This document shows positions 1 to 10,158 of a stretch of DNA of 64,000 nt, in pieces. Source of the stretch: Hyphomicrobiales bacterium (GTDB taxonomy: Bacteria; Pseudomonadota; Alphaproteobacteria; Rhizobiales; Rhizobiaceae); NCBI GenBank assembly GCA_900466605.1, contig UBMU01000006.1:1-64000 (forward strand), read 5' to 3'. Each line of letters opens with the position of its first letter. Position 1 is the stretch's first letter. Under the pieces are notes generated by a model. It ran no database searches. It saw only the letters and a program-made list of their open reading frames with translations, and was not told where the DNA came from. Made by a program: the position numbers and the translations under genes.

Positions 1-30
1 GCCCGGGGTCAAGCACAGTCGCTTGCCGGG

Positions 31-52
31 GCTCAAGCAGGAATGCTTGAGC
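31..52. other. Perfect 9-bp stem-loop downstream of the DUF2207 gene
   Basis: GCTCAAGCA, a GGAA loop, then TGCTTGAGC form a perfect hairpin about 9 bases past the DUF2207 stop codon on the minus strand. No T-run follows on that strand, so it is either a weak terminator or a 3' stabilising hairpin. Confidence 0.45.
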
Positions 53-60
53 AGGACGCC

Positions 61-2004
61 TTACCAGCCCCCACCGCCGCCACCGCCACCGCCGCCACCG
101 GAGAAGCCGCCCGACGAACCGCCGCCGGAAAAGCCGGAGGACGAACTGGACGGCGGTGCCGGAATGGTCGACGCGATGGTCGAGGCCATCGACGAAGAGA
201 AGCCGCCAATGCGATCCGAAAAGTTGCCACTGCCGAAATTGCCGGAATACCATGAGGGGGCGTAAGCGGCCGCCGCTCCTGCTGCGGCTGCCGCAAGCCA
301 TGTCTCGAAGGCCCGCGACCAGGGCTTTTCGACGCCGAGCGCCACGGCATAAGGCAGCAGCTTCTCGAAATGCTGGGGCGACATCTCAGGCGCGCCCGCC
401 ATGTTCATGCGGTCCTTCTCGGCCAGTGTCATGTACTGGCGCAGACCGTCGATGCCATCCATCATCTTGGCCCCGAGCGGCGTCGGCGCTCCCATGATGA
501 AGACGTAGAGCAGGTTCAGGAGAATGATGCCGCCGATCGCAAACAGCATCGGCGTCTCGTGCACTTCAACCAGAGAGGAGAACAACGCCAGTGCCAGTGA
601 CGACACGATGCTGAAGCCGATGAAAACGGCAAAGGCGATGGCGATCACGGACATGATCTTGGCGCCAAGCGATCTGCCGGGACGAAGCGACTTGGCGAAA
701 CCGGCAATGAAAACCGAGAGGAAGACGACAACGACAACAGGAATGATCATCAACGCTATTGTATCGGGCTCCAGCGTTCCGAAAACGAAGAGGGCCACCA
801 GCGACGCGACGCTGAGCGCGATGCCGCCCGTCGTGTAACCGGTATTCGCGTTGTAGTACTTGCCCCGGTGCTCACGCTCGATGGCGGCGCGAAAGCTATC
901 GCCTGCCGATTTCACCCGGGTTCCGTTCGACTTGTCGATCGTCAGGGAGCCTTTGGCTCCGACTGAATTGAGCAGGCTCGTCTCGCCCGCTTCCAGTTTA
1001 TCCTTGCCCACAGGCTTGTCGGTACGGCGAATGACGATCGAGTTCTTCAGGTCCTCCAGCACCACAAAGCCGCGCACCGCCAGATTGAGGGCGGTGGCCG
1101 ACAGCGCTGTCCAGCCCTGGCCGGAGAAACCGCGATTGTCGATGTAGTTCACCAGCGCCGGCGAGATCCCGTCGGGCGGATCCCAGCGCGGGACCAGTAT
1201 GCCCCGGGCGGGGTCACGGCCGACCTTCAGCCAGGAGCGCGTGTAGTAGAGGAAGACAAGAATGAGCCCGCCGAAGCCGAGGAAGTAATCGCGGTTGTCG
1301 CTCAGCCACCAGCGTCGTGCGTCGTCGGCGCTCGGCGGATCAATCGAGCCCTTCGGCATCTTGACGGCGATCGTCAGTCCTTCGCCGGCATTGAGCGCCC
1401 GGGTTGTCGAAAACAGCAGCCGACCGCCACTCCCGGAAACGCTGGCGTTCCTGTCCGTCGCGCCCTGTGGTCCGGTGAAGAAGGCGGTGTCGGTCGCGCT
1501 GACACCGTCCGGAAGGTTGACCGTCGCTGTTGCCGTCAGGATCGGAAAGATCCAGCCGTTGCCAGTGACATTCCAATAGAGTTCATCGTGATCGTCGAAA
1601 TAGCGGATCTGGCGGTTGGTGCGGTAGGTGAAGACGTATTCGTGGCGGCCATAGCTCACGGTGACGTCTTCCGAGCCGGCATAGATACGGATACCGCCGC
1701 TGATGGACTCGGTGTGCCATGGCTCGTCGCGGCCATCGCGCTTCACCGATATGACTTCGAAATCGACGCGGCGGAGACGGCCTTCCGCATCCTGATAGGT
1801 CAACGGAAAATCGCGGAAGACCCCGCGCCGGATACGATTACCTTCGGCATTGACGGATATCGTCTCCGTCACCGTCATCGCGCCGCTCTTTTCAAGCGCG
1901 ATGTCAGAGGCGAAGGCGTTGATCACCTCCGCAGCGATGGCGCCACGCGCCGCAAGCATCAGAAACAGAACGAAGCAAAGGCCGGAAAGCCGTCGGATCA
2001 TCAT
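61..2004 (-). CDS. DUF2207 domain membrane protein with Gly-rich tail
   Basis: A 647-residue secreted/membrane protein. An N-terminal signal-like segment ([20 protein letters not shown]) is followed by a DUF2207 beta-rich extracytoplasmic domain (about 25-240). A membrane segment near 245-265, a cytoplasmic part, and two or three further hydrophobic helices (about 390-510) come next. The tail is Ser/Gly-rich and ends in a run of 11 glycines and a tryptophan, as in many family members. I chose the ATG at 2004 because a GAGGGG Shine-Dalgarno precedes it and the signal peptide starts there; a longer frame would read back into aroA. LemA lies two genes upstream on the same strand, and LemA and DUF2207 proteins commonly occur together. 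The biochemical function is unknown. Confidence 0.85.
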   Translation of the reverse strand: MMIRRLSGLCFVLFLMLAARGAIAAEVINAFASDIALEKSGAMTVTETISVNAEGNRIRRGVFRDFPLTYQDAEGRLRRVDFEVISVKRDGRDEPWHTESISGGIRIYAGSEDVTVSYGRHEYVFTYRTNRQIRYFDDHDELYWNVTGNGWIFPILTATATVNLPDGVSATDTAFFTGPQGATDRNASVSGSGGRLLFSTTRALNAGEGLTIAVKMPKGSIDPPSADDARRWWLSDNRDYFLGFGGLILVFLYYTRSWLKVGRDPARGILVPRWDPPDGISPALVNYIDNRGFSGQGWTALSATALNLAVRGFVVLEDLKNSIVIRRTDKPVGKDKLEAGETSLLNSVGAKGSLTIDKSNGTRVKSAGDSFRAAIEREHRGKYYNANTGYTTGGIALSVASLVALFVFGTLEPDTIALMIIPVVVVVFLSVFIAGFAKSLRPGRSLGAKIMSVIAIAFAVFIGFSIVSSLALALFSSLVEVHETPMLFAIGGIILLNLLYVFIMGAPTPLGAKMMDGIDGLRQYMTLAEKDRMNMAGAPEMSPQHFEKLLPYAVALGVEKPWSRAFETWLAAAAAGAAAAYAPSWYSGNFGSGNFSDRIGGFSSSMASTIASTIPAPPSSSSSGFSGGGSSGGFSGGGGGGGGGGGW

Positions 2005-2042
2005 ACCCCTCGCCTGCGGCGTCCCGGCCGCGTCAGATAAAG

Positions 2043-3302
2043 TCAGCCCTCGTCGGTATAGGTCACACCCAGCCCTGCGAGCATGCGCCAATAGGCCGGG
2101 AACGTCTTGCCGACGCATTCCGGATCGAGGATCGTGATGCCCGCGATCTTCAGACCGGCAAGCGCAAAGCTCATTGCGATGCGGTGGTCAGCAAAGGTGT
2201 CGATGTTGGCCGGAAGGCGCTGCCCGGCAAGCGATGGATCTGACTGGACGATCAGGTCGTCGCCTTCCTCACGTGCCAGATCCGGACGGATCTGCGTCAG
2301 ACCCGTCGACAGCGCACGGATACGATCGCACTCCTTGACGCGCAGATTGGCGATGCCGACGAAACGGACCGGCGTCTCGTTGAAGGCTGCGAGAACCGCA
2401 AGCGTCGGGACCGCATCCTGCATCTGCGAGCCGTCGATCTCAGCAGGCAGATGCGGGAACTTCGAGATCACGTCATAGGCCTTGGCGTCCGGCTGTGTAA
2501 ACGCGCCGTTCGCAACGCCGAGGTCGATCTTGCCTGACGTCAGCACTTCTGCCGCCCAGAGGTAGGTCGCTGCCGATGCGTCCGGTTCGACCACGAAGTC
2601 GGCTGCCGTGTAGCCGGTCGGCTCAACGCGCCAGGTTACGGGGCTGGTTTTCTCGACCTTGGCGCCGAAGGCCCGCATCGCCGCCGTCGTCAGATCGATA
2701 TAGCCAAGCGCGCCGATATCCTCACCGAGCAGCTCGATTGTCACCGCCTTGTCGCCGCCGGCAGCCATCATCAGGAGCGCCGAGACGTATTGACTAGACA
2801 GGCCGCCATCGATCTGGATGCGGCTCGCTTCGAAACGGCCGGTGCCGTTGACGGTGACGGGCGGGCAGCCAGTCTCGGTAGACGCGTCGATGCCAAGCGA
2901 ACGCAGTGCATCGACCAGCGGACCGATCGGGCGCTTGCGCATGTGCTGGTCGCCATCGACGACAACAGTGCCATCCACCAGAGCGGCAGCGGCCGTCAGA
3001 AAGCGCGTCGCCGTTCCGGCATTGCCGAGGAAAAGCGGCACCTGCGGCGGCAGCAGCTTGCCGCTGCCAGTAACGACGAAGCTCGTACTATCCGGCTCCT
3101 CGATGATGACGCCCATGGCGCGGAGCGCATCAGCCATGTAGCGTGTGTCGTCGCTCTTCAAAGCGCCGGTCAGGCGGCTGGTGCCCTTGGCGAGGCCTGC
3201 CAGAAGCAGGGCGCGGTTGGTTATGGATTTCGAGCCGGGCGGCACGGCACGACCTGTCAGCGGCTTGTCCGGCGGGATGATGGTGAGCTTGTCTTTACTC
3301 AT
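2043..3302 (-). CDS. aroA: 3-phosphoshikimate 1-carboxyvinyltransferase (EPSP synthase)
   Basis: Sixth step of the shikimate pathway: shikimate-3-phosphate plus PEP gives EPSP. The 419-residue protein shows the substrate motif PGSKSITNR (22-30), the PEP-loop motif [11 protein letters not shown] (92-102), [12 protein letters not shown] (122-133), a late KECDR motif and [10 protein letters not shown] near the C-terminus. The ATG at 3302 begins a conserved N-terminus. Numbering matches E. coli AroA closely: Gly96 and Thr97 are kept, but the residue after Arg100 is Phe101, where class I enzymes have Pro. It sits between lemA and the DUF2207 gene on the same strand, an unusual setting that suggests a second EPSP synthase besides the usual rhizobial aroA-cmk-rpsA copy (inference). 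Confidence 0.93.
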   Translation of the reverse strand: MSKDKLTIIPPDKPLTGRAVPPGSKSITNRALLLAGLAKGTSRLTGALKSDDTRYMADALRAMGVIIEEPDSTSFVVTGSGKLLPPQVPLFLGNAGTATRFLTAAAALVDGTVVVDGDQHMRKRPIGPLVDALRSLGIDASTETGCPPVTVNGTGRFEASRIQIDGGLSSQYVSALLMMAAGGDKAVTIELLGEDIGALGYIDLTTAAMRAFGAKVEKTSPVTWRVEPTGYTAADFVVEPDASAATYLWAAEVLTSGKIDLGVANGAFTQPDAKAYDVISKFPHLPAEIDGSQMQDAVPTLAVLAAFNETPVRFVGIANLRVKECDRIRALSTGLTQIRPDLAREEGDDLIVQSDPSLAGQRLPANIDTFADHRIAMSFALAGLKIAGITILDPECVGKTFPAYWRMLAGLGVTYTDEG

Positions 3303-3395
3303 TACCTTGTCTTTTCCGTCTGTGCGCGAAGGCCATGTCTGGCCACGATCATGCCCTGCTCATAGCAGCTTTTGCGCAAAGGCAAATGGCGGATA

Positions 3396-3947
3396 TCAGA
3401 ACTTTACCGTCGGAACGGCGCGATCTGCTTCGTTGGTAATCTCGAAATACTCGCGCTTCTGGAAACCGAACTGACCGGCGACCAGATTGGACGGGAAGCT
3501 CTCGACCTTGACGTTCAGATCGCGAGCCGCGCCGTTGTAGTAGCGGCGGGCCATCTGGATTTCGCTTTCCATGGTCTCCAGAGAGGTTTGCAGGTCGCGA
3601 AAATTCTCGTTCGCCTTCAGGTCAGGATAGGCTTCTGCCAGTGCCAATAGTCGGCCGAGCGCCTGGCCGAGGAGGCCTTCGGCCTGGGCGCGACCTGCAA
3701 CGTCTCCAGTCGGAACCGATTGCGCCTTGTTGCGCAGGGCAACGACCTCTTCAAGCGTCGTCTTCTCGTGAGCGGCGTAACCCTTTACCGTCTCGATCAA
3801 GTTGGGGATGAGGTCGGTGCGGCGCTTCAGCTGCACGTCGATGCCTGACCAGGCTTCCTCAGCCATCTGCCGTGCACGAACAAGGCCGTTGTAGATGAAA
3901 ACGGCATAGAGCGCGGCCAGAACAATAAGGCCAAGAATAACATACAT
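3396..3947 (-). CDS. lemA: LemA family protein
   Basis: 183 residues. One N-terminal transmembrane helix (about 2-20) is followed by an all-helical cytoplasmic or periplasmic domain with the family signature: AEEAWSGIDVQLKRR, then DLIPNLIETVKGYAAHE, and a conserved C-terminal region ending PTVKF. LemA proteins are membrane-anchored and of uncertain role. They are often encoded beside DUF2207 or TPM-domain membrane proteins, as here with one aroA gene in between. The gene is 93 bases upstream of aroA on the same strand, so lemA-aroA-DUF2207 could be one transcript. Confidence 0.92.
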   Translation of the reverse strand: MYVILGLIVLAALYAVFIYNGLVRARQMAEEAWSGIDVQLKRRTDLIPNLIETVKGYAAHEKTTLEEVVALRNKAQSVPTGDVAGRAQAEGLLGQALGRLLALAEAYPDLKANENFRDLQTSLETMESEIQMARRYYNGAARDLNVKVESFPSNLVAGQFGFQKREYFEITNEADRAVPTVKF

Positions 3948-4148
3948 CCGCGAATCCCCCGCAACGACCGAAAGTATGCCGGGAGACTATGCGCGTTACC
4001 GCAGATTGTCATCCCGCATTTCCGGGCGATCAATAGGCCGGGGGTAGTGAGAAATCACGATACCGTGGCACGAGCGGACGCCCTATTTTCATCTTGCACG
4101 GTTGAAACAAACGTGCCCGAGAAACTTGCGACGAGGATCACTCAGACC

Positions 4149-4265
4149 ATGAGCGCAGTACTTTTCCTGCTCAACACGCTGGCCATCGCTTCGTACTTCT
4201 TTGTCCGGAAAATGGCGCGCCCGGTGGAACGCCGTGTCGAGGTCAGAAACGACGAGCGCCGCTAA
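4149..4265 (+). CDS. Tiny single-span membrane protein (hypothetical)
   Basis: 38 residues from ATG 4149: a hydrophobic helix (AVLFLLNTLAIASYFFVRK) followed by a basic and acidic tail rich in Arg and Glu. A GAGG precedes the start at a rather long distance. A longer in-frame start at 4047 exists but gives an unconvincing N-terminus. It converges on glyQ, with only 7 bases between the two stop codons. A small ORF at the glyQ 3' end is common in rhizobia from memory, but I cannot name the family. Confidence 0.5.
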   Translation: MSAVLFLLNTLAIASYFFVRKMARPVERRVEVRNDERR

Positions 4266-4272
4266 CTGCCGC

Positions 4273-5232
4273 TCAAGCGGCAGTTTTCGCCAGATTCACG
4301 CCACCCGCATCCGTCATGAGGAAGGCCTCGCCACAGGCCTTCGCCAGCGTCCGCACCCGCAAGATGTAGCTCTGGCGTTCGGTGACCGAGATCACGCCGC
4401 GCGCATCCAGCAGATTGAAGACGTGGCTCGCCTTGATGCACTGGTCGTAGGCAGGGAAGACGCACTTGTGCAGCAACTGGTTCGCATTGTCGCCCGGCGC
4501 GCCGGCAGCCAGAAGCGCCTGGCACTCCTTCTCGGCGTCGATGAAGTGCCGATGCAGCATTTCCGTATTGGCGTATTCGAAGTTGTGGCGTGAATATTCC
4601 TGCTCCGCCTGCAGGAAGACGTCGCCATAGCTGATCTTCTCGTCGCCTTCGCGGCCGTTGAAGTTCAGGTCGTAGACGTTGTCGACGCCCTGAACGTACA
4701 TGGCGAGGCGTTCCAGGCCGTAAGTCAACTCACCCGCGACCGGAGAGCATTCAATGCCGCAGACCTGCTGGAAATAGGTGAACTGCGACACTTCCATGCC
4801 GTCGCACCAGCACTCCCAGCCGAGACCCCAGGCGCCGAGCGTCGGGCTTTCCCAGTCATCCTCAACGAAACGGATGTCGTGCAGCAGCGGGTCGAGGCCG
4901 ATTGCAGCCAGCGAGCCCAGATAGAGCTCCTGCAGGTTCGGCGGGTTCGGCTTCAGGATGACCTGGTACTGATAATAGTGCTGCAGGCGGTTCGGATTCT
5001 CGCCGTAGCGGCCGTCCGACGGGCGGCGCGAGGGCTGCACATAGGCAGCCTTCCAGGGCTTGGGGCCGAGCGCGCGAAGCGTCGTTGCTGGATGGAATGT
5101 ACCGGCGCCAACCTCCATGTCGTATGGCTGCAGTACCGCACAACCCTTGTCCGCCCAGTAGTTATGGAGCGTCAGGATCAGCGCCTGGAACGAGCGCTTC
5201 GGGTTCATGTGATCGGGGATTGCTGCAGACAT
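4273..5232 (-). CDS. glyQ: Glycyl-tRNA synthetase alpha subunit
   Basis: Catalytic alpha subunit (319 residues) of the bacterial alpha2beta2 glycyl-tRNA synthetase, which charges tRNA-Gly. Strong family matches include [56 protein letters not shown] and [14 protein letters not shown] place the start at ATG 5232, preceded by GGAAG; ATG 5208 (MNPKRSF) is an alternative. The beta subunit gene glyS, normally close by, is not in this window. The block to the left is lemA-aroA-DUF2207, so glyS may lie further left. Confidence 0.96.
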   Translation of the reverse strand: MSAAIPDHMNPKRSFQALILTLHNYWADKGCAVLQPYDMEVGAGTFHPATTLRALGPKPWKAAYVQPSRRPSDGRYGENPNRLQHYYQYQVILKPNPPNLQELYLGSLAAIGLDPLLHDIRFVEDDWESPTLGAWGLGWECWCDGMEVSQFTYFQQVCGIECSPVAGELTYGLERLAMYVQGVDNVYDLNFNGREGDEKISYGDVFLQAEQEYSRHNFEYANTEMLHRHFIDAEKECQALLAAGAPGDNANQLLHKCVFPAYDQCIKASHVFNLLDARGVISVTERQSYILRVRTLAKACGEAFLMTDAGGVNLAKTAA

Positions 5233-5309
5233 GGAACGGCTTCCGAATTCGTACAAAAGTGGGCGGACAGGTGCCATGCCGCGCCAGACGGGTCAAGGCT
5301 TTTGCGGCC

Positions 5310-5504
5310 CTACTTGTCCTCGTCCTTCTTCAGATGGTACTCGCCGGTGACCGGATCCTTGACCAGCGTGCCGATGGCGCCCGTCTGGCGCTCCCTCTCG
5401 GCGCGACGGGACCGCTCGGCAAGCCGCTTCGCGTCGGCAACAAAGCGGCGATAGAGAAGCCAGGCGCCAACCACCAGCACGGCAATAATTATCAGTTGCG
5501 GCAT
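5310..5504 (-). CDS. Small membrane protein (hypothetical)
   Basis: 64 residues from ATG 5504: an N-terminal transmembrane helix (MPQLIIIAVLVVGAWLLYRR), then a charged, Arg/Glu-rich cytoplasmic stretch and a C-terminus with VKDPVTGEYHLKKDEDK. The ending with a conserved Pro-x-Thr-Gly-x-Tyr motif resembles small conserved rhizobial proteins encoded between an S49 peptidase and glyQ. It lies just downstream of the S49 peptidase gene (stop 5524) on the same strand, so the three genes are probably co-transcribed. Function unknown. Confidence 0.75.
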   Translation of the reverse strand: MPQLIIIAVLVVGAWLLYRRFVADAKRLAERSRRAERERQTGAIGTLVKDPVTGEYHLKKDEDK

Positions 5505-5523
5505 GGTGCCAGCCTTTAATCCC

Positions 5524-6384
5524 TCAGAGCCCGTATCGGCTCCACAATGCCTTGTCCTCGGCCGCCTCGACAAGTCCGGTCGCGAGACCGGCTCCGGCGC
5601 CTTCCAAGTTGGCTGACGATATACCCGGAATGCGCCGTCCGAAAAGACCGCGCGCGGGCATCACCAGCTCGAGCTTGGTCTTGGCCCCGTATCGGCGCTT
5701 CAATTCTTGACGCATGTCGCCCAGTCCGTCGATCAGGCCCAGCTCGAGGCCGCGGGTGCCGGTCCAGAAAAGACCGGAGAAGACCACATCATCGCTCTTC
5801 AGCTTGCCCGCACGCCGTTCGCGAACCATCGAAATGAAGACCTGATGAATCTCGAGCTGCAGCGTCTTCAGATATTCGATATCCTTTTCCTTCTCGGGCT
5901 GGAACGGATCAAGGATCACCTTGTTTTCTCCGGCCGTGTAGACGCGGCGCTCAACGCCGATCTTCTTCAGCAGCTCCGGAAAGCCGAAGCCGCCGGATAC
6001 GACGCCGATCGAACCGACGATCGATGTGGGATCAGCAATGATCTCGTCGCCTGCAAGGGCGATCATGTAGCCGCCGGATGCCGCAACATCCTCGACGAAG
6101 ACCAAAACCTTCTTCTGTTTTTCACGGGCGAGTTCGCGGATACGGGTAAAGACGAGGCGCGACTGCACCGGGGAACCGCCCGGCGAATTGAGCGAAATGG
6201 CAACCGCCGGCGCATCTTTGTAGCTGAAGGCCTTTTCGAGAACCTGCGCCGCAGAGGCAAGATTGAGGGTGGGCCGAAACTGGCTTCCGCCACTCATGAT
6301 CGGGCCGTGGAGCCGGACAACGGGGATAACCACGCCCTCCTTGCGGAACCGCTTTGGCAGCAACCTCTTCAAAAACCCGGCCAT
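5524..6384 (-). CDS. S49 family serine peptidase (SppA/SohB-like)
   Basis: 286 residues, half the length of E. coli SppA and close to SohB. These enzymes degrade signal-peptide remnants or membrane proteins using a Ser-Lys dyad. The nucleophile is Ser103 in AASGGY, and the general base is likely Lys155 in AGENK. SLNSPGGSP (64-72) forms the oxyanion region. The N-terminus is basic and only weakly hydrophobic, so membrane attachment is uncertain. The start ATG 6384 has an AAGGA site. It is transcribed away from mntH and is followed by the 64-residue membrane protein and glyQ. Confidence 0.88.
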   Translation of the reverse strand: MAGFLKRLLPKRFRKEGVVIPVVRLHGPIMSGGSQFRPTLNLASAAQVLEKAFSYKDAPAVAISLNSPGGSPVQSRLVFTRIRELAREKQKKVLVFVEDVAASGGYMIALAGDEIIADPTSIVGSIGVVSGGFGFPELLKKIGVERRVYTAGENKVILDPFQPEKEKDIEYLKTLQLEIHQVFISMVRERRAGKLKSDDVVFSGLFWTGTRGLELGLIDGLGDMRQELKRRYGAKTKLELVMPARGLFGRRIPGISSANLEGAGAGLATGLVEAAEDKALWSRYGL

Positions 6385-6490
6385 TTTCCATCCTTTGCGG
6401 CGACATCATCAAACGTCTTCCATGTATGCAACGACACGTCAAACGCAATGGTCACGGCACAAAACATCTTTCATTTGTAATTCTTGTTGC

Positions 6491-6511
6491 GAATGACTTG
6501 CATTATCATTC
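6491..6511. promoter_or_regulatory. Fur/Mur-like palindrome upstream of mntH
   Basis: GAATGA (6491-6496) and its exact reverse complement TCATTC (6506-6511) are separated by nine AT-rich bases, giving a 21-bp dyad about 45 bases before the mntH start. Size and composition resemble Fur-family boxes. In rhizobia and Agrobacterium, mntH is repressed by the manganese-responsive Fur homologue Mur (family knowledge). Assignment to Mur is an inference. Confidence 0.45.
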
Positions 6512-6554
6512 TAATCGGACATACTGCTCGCATTGGTAAGAAGGTCAAATCTGC

Positions 6555-7895
6555 ATGGACATCGTAAATCCGAACGCAAAGGCCGGCTGGCGACACGAAC
6601 GCGAAGAGGCATCGCTTTCCGATGTCTACCGTTCCGTCCAGACGCAAAAACATGGAACACGCTGGCGCCGTATCGCCGCGTTCCTGGGGCCCGGTTACAT
6701 GGTGGCCGTCGGCTATATGGACCCCGGCAACTGGGCGACTTCGCTCGCCGGCGGTTCGAAGTTCGGCTATGCGCTGCTGACTGTCGCCCTGCTGTCCAAC
6801 CTGATGGCGATCGTCCTGCAGTCGCTCTGCGCGCGGCTTGCGATCGCTTCCGGCCGCGACCTTGCCCAGGCCTGCCGTGACGCCTACCCGAAATACGTGT
6901 CCGTTCCGCTGTGGGCGCTTGCCGAAATTGCCATCATCGCTACCGACATCGCGGAAGTGGTCGGCACGGCGATCGGTCTCAACCTGCTCTTCGGCATTCC
7001 GCTCGAACTCGGCGTGCTGATCACGGCGCTCGATGTGTTCCTTATTCTCTATCTCCAGAAGATCGGCTTCCGCTGGGTGGAAGCCTTCGTGATCGCCCTG
7101 CTCGGTATCATCGCCGTATGCTTTGGCGTGCAGATCTTCCTTGCGGATCCGGAATGGGGCGCGGTAATCCGGGGCTTCTTCCCGACCACCGAGATCGTTT
7201 CCAACCCAGAGATGCTCTATCTCGCACTCGGCATTCTCGGCGCCACCGTGATGCCACACAATCTCTATCTGCACTCCGGCATCGTCCAGACCCGCGCCTA
7301 CGGTCACACGGTGCCGGAAAAGCGCCAGGCGCTGACCTATGCGACGATCGACTCGACCATAGCGCTCTGCTTCGCGCTCCTGATCAACGCATCGATCCTG
7401 ATCCTTGCTGCGGCTGCGTTTAACGCGAACGGCAAAACAGACGTCGTGGAATTGGGCGAGGCATCCTCGCTGCTCGCACCGTTGCTTGGCCTGGCAATCG
7501 CTCCGACGCTCTTTGGTATCGCATTGCTCTGTTGCGGTCTGAATTCGACGGTTACGGCAACGCTCGCCGGCCAGATTGTCATGGAAGGCTTCCTGAAGAT
7601 CCGGCTTCAGCCATGGGTGCGCCGACTGATCACCCGCGCGATCGCCATCATTCCGGCCGCCTTCGTCACCATCTGGTATGGCGAGCAGGGAACGGCGGAG
7701 CTGCTGATCCTGACGCAGGTCGTGCTCAGCCTGCAGCTTTCCTTCGCGGTCTTCCCGCTCGTGATGTTTACCGCGAGCAAGGCGAAGATGGGTGCGCTGG
7801 TCGCCCCGCGCTGGCTGAGTGGCATTGCCTACCTGATCGCGGTTCTGATCGCGGGGCTCAATGTCAAGCTGCTGTTTGACTTCATCACCGGCTAG
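6555..7895 (+). CDS. mntH: Mn2+ (divalent metal) transporter, NRAMP family
   Basis: 446-residue proton-coupled manganese importer of the inner membrane with about 11 transmembrane segments. The two metal-binding helices are clear: MDPGNWAT at 55-62 (TM1) and MPHNLYLHS at 233-241 (TM6). The N-terminal 40 residues are hydrophilic. ATG 6555 is the first start after the AT-rich promoter with the Fur/Mur-like dyad. The stop codon TAG overlaps the stop codon of the convergent methyltransferase gene within a CTAG. Confidence 0.95.
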   Translation: MDIVNPNAKAGWRHEREEASLSDVYRSVQTQKHGTRWRRIAAFLGPGYMVAVGYMDPGNWATSLAGGSKFGYALLTVALLSNLMAIVLQSLCARLAIASGRDLAQACRDAYPKYVSVPLWALAEIAIIATDIAEVVGTAIGLNLLFGIPLELGVLITALDVFLILYLQKIGFRWVEAFVIALLGIIAVCFGVQIFLADPEWGAVIRGFFPTTEIVSNPEMLYLALGILGATVMPHNLYLHSGIVQTRAYGHTVPEKRQALTYATIDSTIALCFALLINASILILAAAAFNANGKTDVVELGEASSLLAPLLGLAIAPTLFGIALLCCGLNSTVTATLAGQIVMEGFLKIRLQPWVRRLITRAIAIIPAAFVTIWYGEQGTAELLILTQVVLSLQLSFAVFPLVMFTASKAKMGALVAPRWLSGIAYLIAVLIAGLNVKLLFDFITG

Positions 7896-8668
7896 CGCCT
7901 GATGTAGGCCGTCCGGCCATTGTTGAGATCATCCACGAAGGGGGAGAATTTATGCGTCCCCTGCTCGTGCATGATGAGTGGCGCGCGCAGCGAAAGCCGC
8001 GCGCGCGATCCTTTTATCGCCGTGACAAGGATGCGCACCGCACTTTCGCCTTCGCGCGGATGGATCGCGGTGATCTCGATACCGCCGAAACGACGTCCGC
8101 AGGCGTCGATGATTTCGGCAATCGATTCCGGCCGTGCGATCAGGGACAGTTGCCCGCCAGGGATCATGATCGCCCCGGCCGTCCGCACCCAGCTTTCGAA
8201 CAGCCCATCCGTCATTGCATGTGCCTCTGCCTTCAAGGCATCGGGAGTACGGCGATCGCCCGCATCGTTGAAAGGCGGATTCATGATGACGTGGTGGAAG
8301 CTTTCGTCGGGGAGACCGGCTTCATTTCGCGCTTTCGCCCTTAGCGTCACATCCACCTCGACGACGGAAACGCGCCCCGCGACATGCGCGTTTTCAGGCA
8401 GGAGGATGCTTCGGCGTGCATAATCGGCCATCTCGCCGGAACGCTCGAACAGCACGACTTCGGCGGCCCGCAGCCGTGACGCGACGGCCAGACCGGCTGC
8501 ACCCGCCCCGGCACCGAGATCGGCAACCTTGATCGGCCTGTCGTCTGCGACCAGCGCAGCGAGCAGCATTGCATCCATGCCGGAGCGATGCCCCCTGCCC
8601 TTCGGCTGCACCACATGGAACAGCCCCCGATGAAAGGCGTCGATCGTCTCGGCAAGATCTTCCGTCAT
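7892..8668 (-). CDS. TrmN6-like N6-adenine methyltransferase (tRNA1Val A37 type)
   Basis: 258 residues from ATG 8668. It is a class I SAM-dependent methyltransferase: [13 protein letters not shown] (48-60) is the SAM-binding motif I and NPPF (130-133) the N6-adenine catalytic motif. The N-terminal [18 protein letters not shown] region is typical of the tRNA1(Val) adenine-37 N6-methyltransferase family (E. coli TrmN6/YfiC), so a tRNA target is likely but not proven. It lies 7 bases downstream of the DUF2007 gene and is probably translated from the same mRNA. Its 3' end overlaps mntH by four bases. Confidence 0.85.
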   Translation of the reverse strand: MTEDLAETIDAFHRGLFHVVQPKGRGHRSGMDAMLLAALVADDRPIKVADLGAGAGAAGLAVASRLRAAEVVLFERSGEMADYARRSILLPENAHVAGRVSVVEVDVTLRAKARNEAGLPDESFHHVIMNPPFNDAGDRRTPDALKAEAHAMTDGLFESWVRTAGAIMIPGGQLSLIARPESIAEIIDACGRRFGGIEITAIHPREGESAVRILVTAIKGSRARLSLRAPLIMHEQGTHKFSPFVDDLNNGRTAYIRR

Positions 8669-8675
8669 CGCAGGC

Positions 8676-8903
8676 TCACTTCTGAGCGCGCAGTTCGTCG
8701 CCGAGCCCGGCATCCACGAGAATGCGCCGCGCCTGGTCAGCCTGTTCGTCGTCGACGAGGAGGCGACGCGGCAGCATGCCGAGCGAGCCTTCCAGAATGC
8801 TCATACCCTGATCGGCGATGAAGCAATGAATCCCGGCATCCTTCAACAGACTTTCCGCGAAGGATAGCAACACGGGATCATTGGCGCGAATAAGTTCATG
8901 CAT
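8676..8903 (-). CDS. DUF2007 domain protein
   Basis: 75 residues from ATG 8903: HELIRANDPVLLSFAESLLKDAGI, then IADQGMSILEGSLGMLPRRLLVDDEQADQARRIL. This is the DUF2007 fold (putative signal-transducing ferredoxin-like domain, related to GlnB-like folds). Function unknown. It precedes the TrmN6-like gene by 7 bases and is divergent from ispB across about 108 bases that must carry both promoters. Confidence 0.85.
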   Translation of the reverse strand: MHELIRANDPVLLSFAESLLKDAGIHCFIADQGMSILEGSLGMLPRRLLVDDEQADQARRILVDAGLGDELRAQK

Positions 8904-9011
8904 TTGCCCGAAATTCCCTTTCAAATTTGCGCGACGCGACAATTCACCCCTTGCCGCGCCAATCGCCCCTTTCTATTGTCGAACTCAATAATTTAACAGG
9001 AGTCCGGGTCG

Positions 9012-10028
9012 TTGGGCGTGGTCATACCGCTTGAAGAAAGCAAAAACAAACTGGCATCCGTCAAGCCGCTGGTCGATTTGACCAAAGCGGACATGCAGCG
9101 GGTCAACCAGCTTATTCTCTCCAAAGCCGGTTCCGACGTCCAGATGATCCCGGAGGTGGCCAACCATCTCATCTCGTCCGGCGGCAAGCGCCTGCGTCCG
9201 ATGCTGACCTTGGCCTCGGCTGCGCTGTTCGGCTACAAGGGCGAGAATCACATCAAGCTCGCGACATCGGTCGAGTTCATGCACACCGCGACGCTGCTGC
9301 ATGACGACGTCGTTGACGAGAGCGACCTTCGCCGCGGAAAGTCCACCGCCCGCATGATCTGGGGCAACCAGGCGAGCGTGCTCGTTGGCGACTTCCTGCT
9401 TGGCCAGGCGTTCCGCATGATGGTCGATGTCGGCTCGCTCGATGCGCTGGACGTCCTCTCTTCGGCGGCTTGTGTTATCGCCGAGGGCGAAGTGCTGCAG
9501 CTTTCCGTCGCCAAGAACATGGAAACGACCGAGGACGATTACCTCGCCGTCATCCGTGCGAAGACCGCAGCGTTGTTTGCCGCGGCCGCCGAAGTCGGCC
9601 CGATCGTCGCCGATGCCGGCAAATCCGGTCGCAACGCGCTAAAGTCCTACGGCATGAACCTCGGCCTTGCCTTCCAGCTCGTCGACGATGCGCTGGACTA
9701 CGGCGGCAAGGCAGCCGATCTCGGCAAGAATGTCGGCGACGATTTCCGCGAGGGCAAGATCACGCTTCCCGTGATCCTCGCCTATCGTCGTGGAACAGAG
9801 GAAGAGCGCGCATTCTGGCGGCAGGCCATCGAAGGCGGCGAGAGCAGCGACCAGCATCTCGAAAAGGCACTTGGCCTGATCACCAAATACGGCACGCTGA
9901 ACGACACCATTGCCCGCGCGGTTCACTACGGCACGATCGCACGCGATGCGCTTGCGCCACTTCCCGACACGGCGTGGAAATCAGCCCTGATGGAAGTCAT
10001 CGACTTCTGCATCGAGCGCGTCAACTAA
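9012..10028 (+). CDS. ispB: Polyprenyl diphosphate synthase (octa-/decaprenyl)
   Basis: 338-residue long-chain trans-prenyltransferase that makes the ubiquinone side chain. The first aspartate-rich motif is HDDVVDESD (97-105) and the second is DDALD (225-229) within FQLVDDALDYGG; GGKRLRP is at 57-63. Rhizobia usually make Q10, so decaprenyl diphosphate is the likely product (inference). The start appears to be TTG 9012, with AGGAG nine bases upstream; a GTG at 9018 is a second choice. It is transcribed towards the TPR gene and ispE, another isoprenoid gene. Confidence 0.92.
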   Translation: MGVVIPLEESKNKLASVKPLVDLTKADMQRVNQLILSKAGSDVQMIPEVANHLISSGGKRLRPMLTLASAALFGYKGENHIKLATSVEFMHTATLLHDDVVDESDLRRGKSTARMIWGNQASVLVGDFLLGQAFRMMVDVGSLDALDVLSSAACVIAEGEVLQLSVAKNMETTEDDYLAVIRAKTAALFAAAAEVGPIVADAGKSGRNALKSYGMNLGLAFQLVDDALDYGGKAADLGKNVGDDFREGKITLPVILAYRRGTEEERAFWRQAIEGGESSDQHLEKALGLITKYGTLNDTIARAVHYGTIARDALAPLPDTAWKSALMEVIDFCIERVN

Positions 10029-10158
10029 TCGACGGTCACTGATCGCGGACTGATTTTGTTGCAGGGCCGCTTCAAAAAAGCCATCCTGTTGTGAGTCAGT
10101 CATTTCAACTGATTTTGCAGTCGGACGAGGCCGGCTGCCCGACAAGAGAGGTTTTCTA

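Noticed and set aside
6471..7307. 278-codon frame antisense to mntH and its promoter
   Set aside because: Its product is charged and domain-free; it is antisense to an unambiguous transporter.
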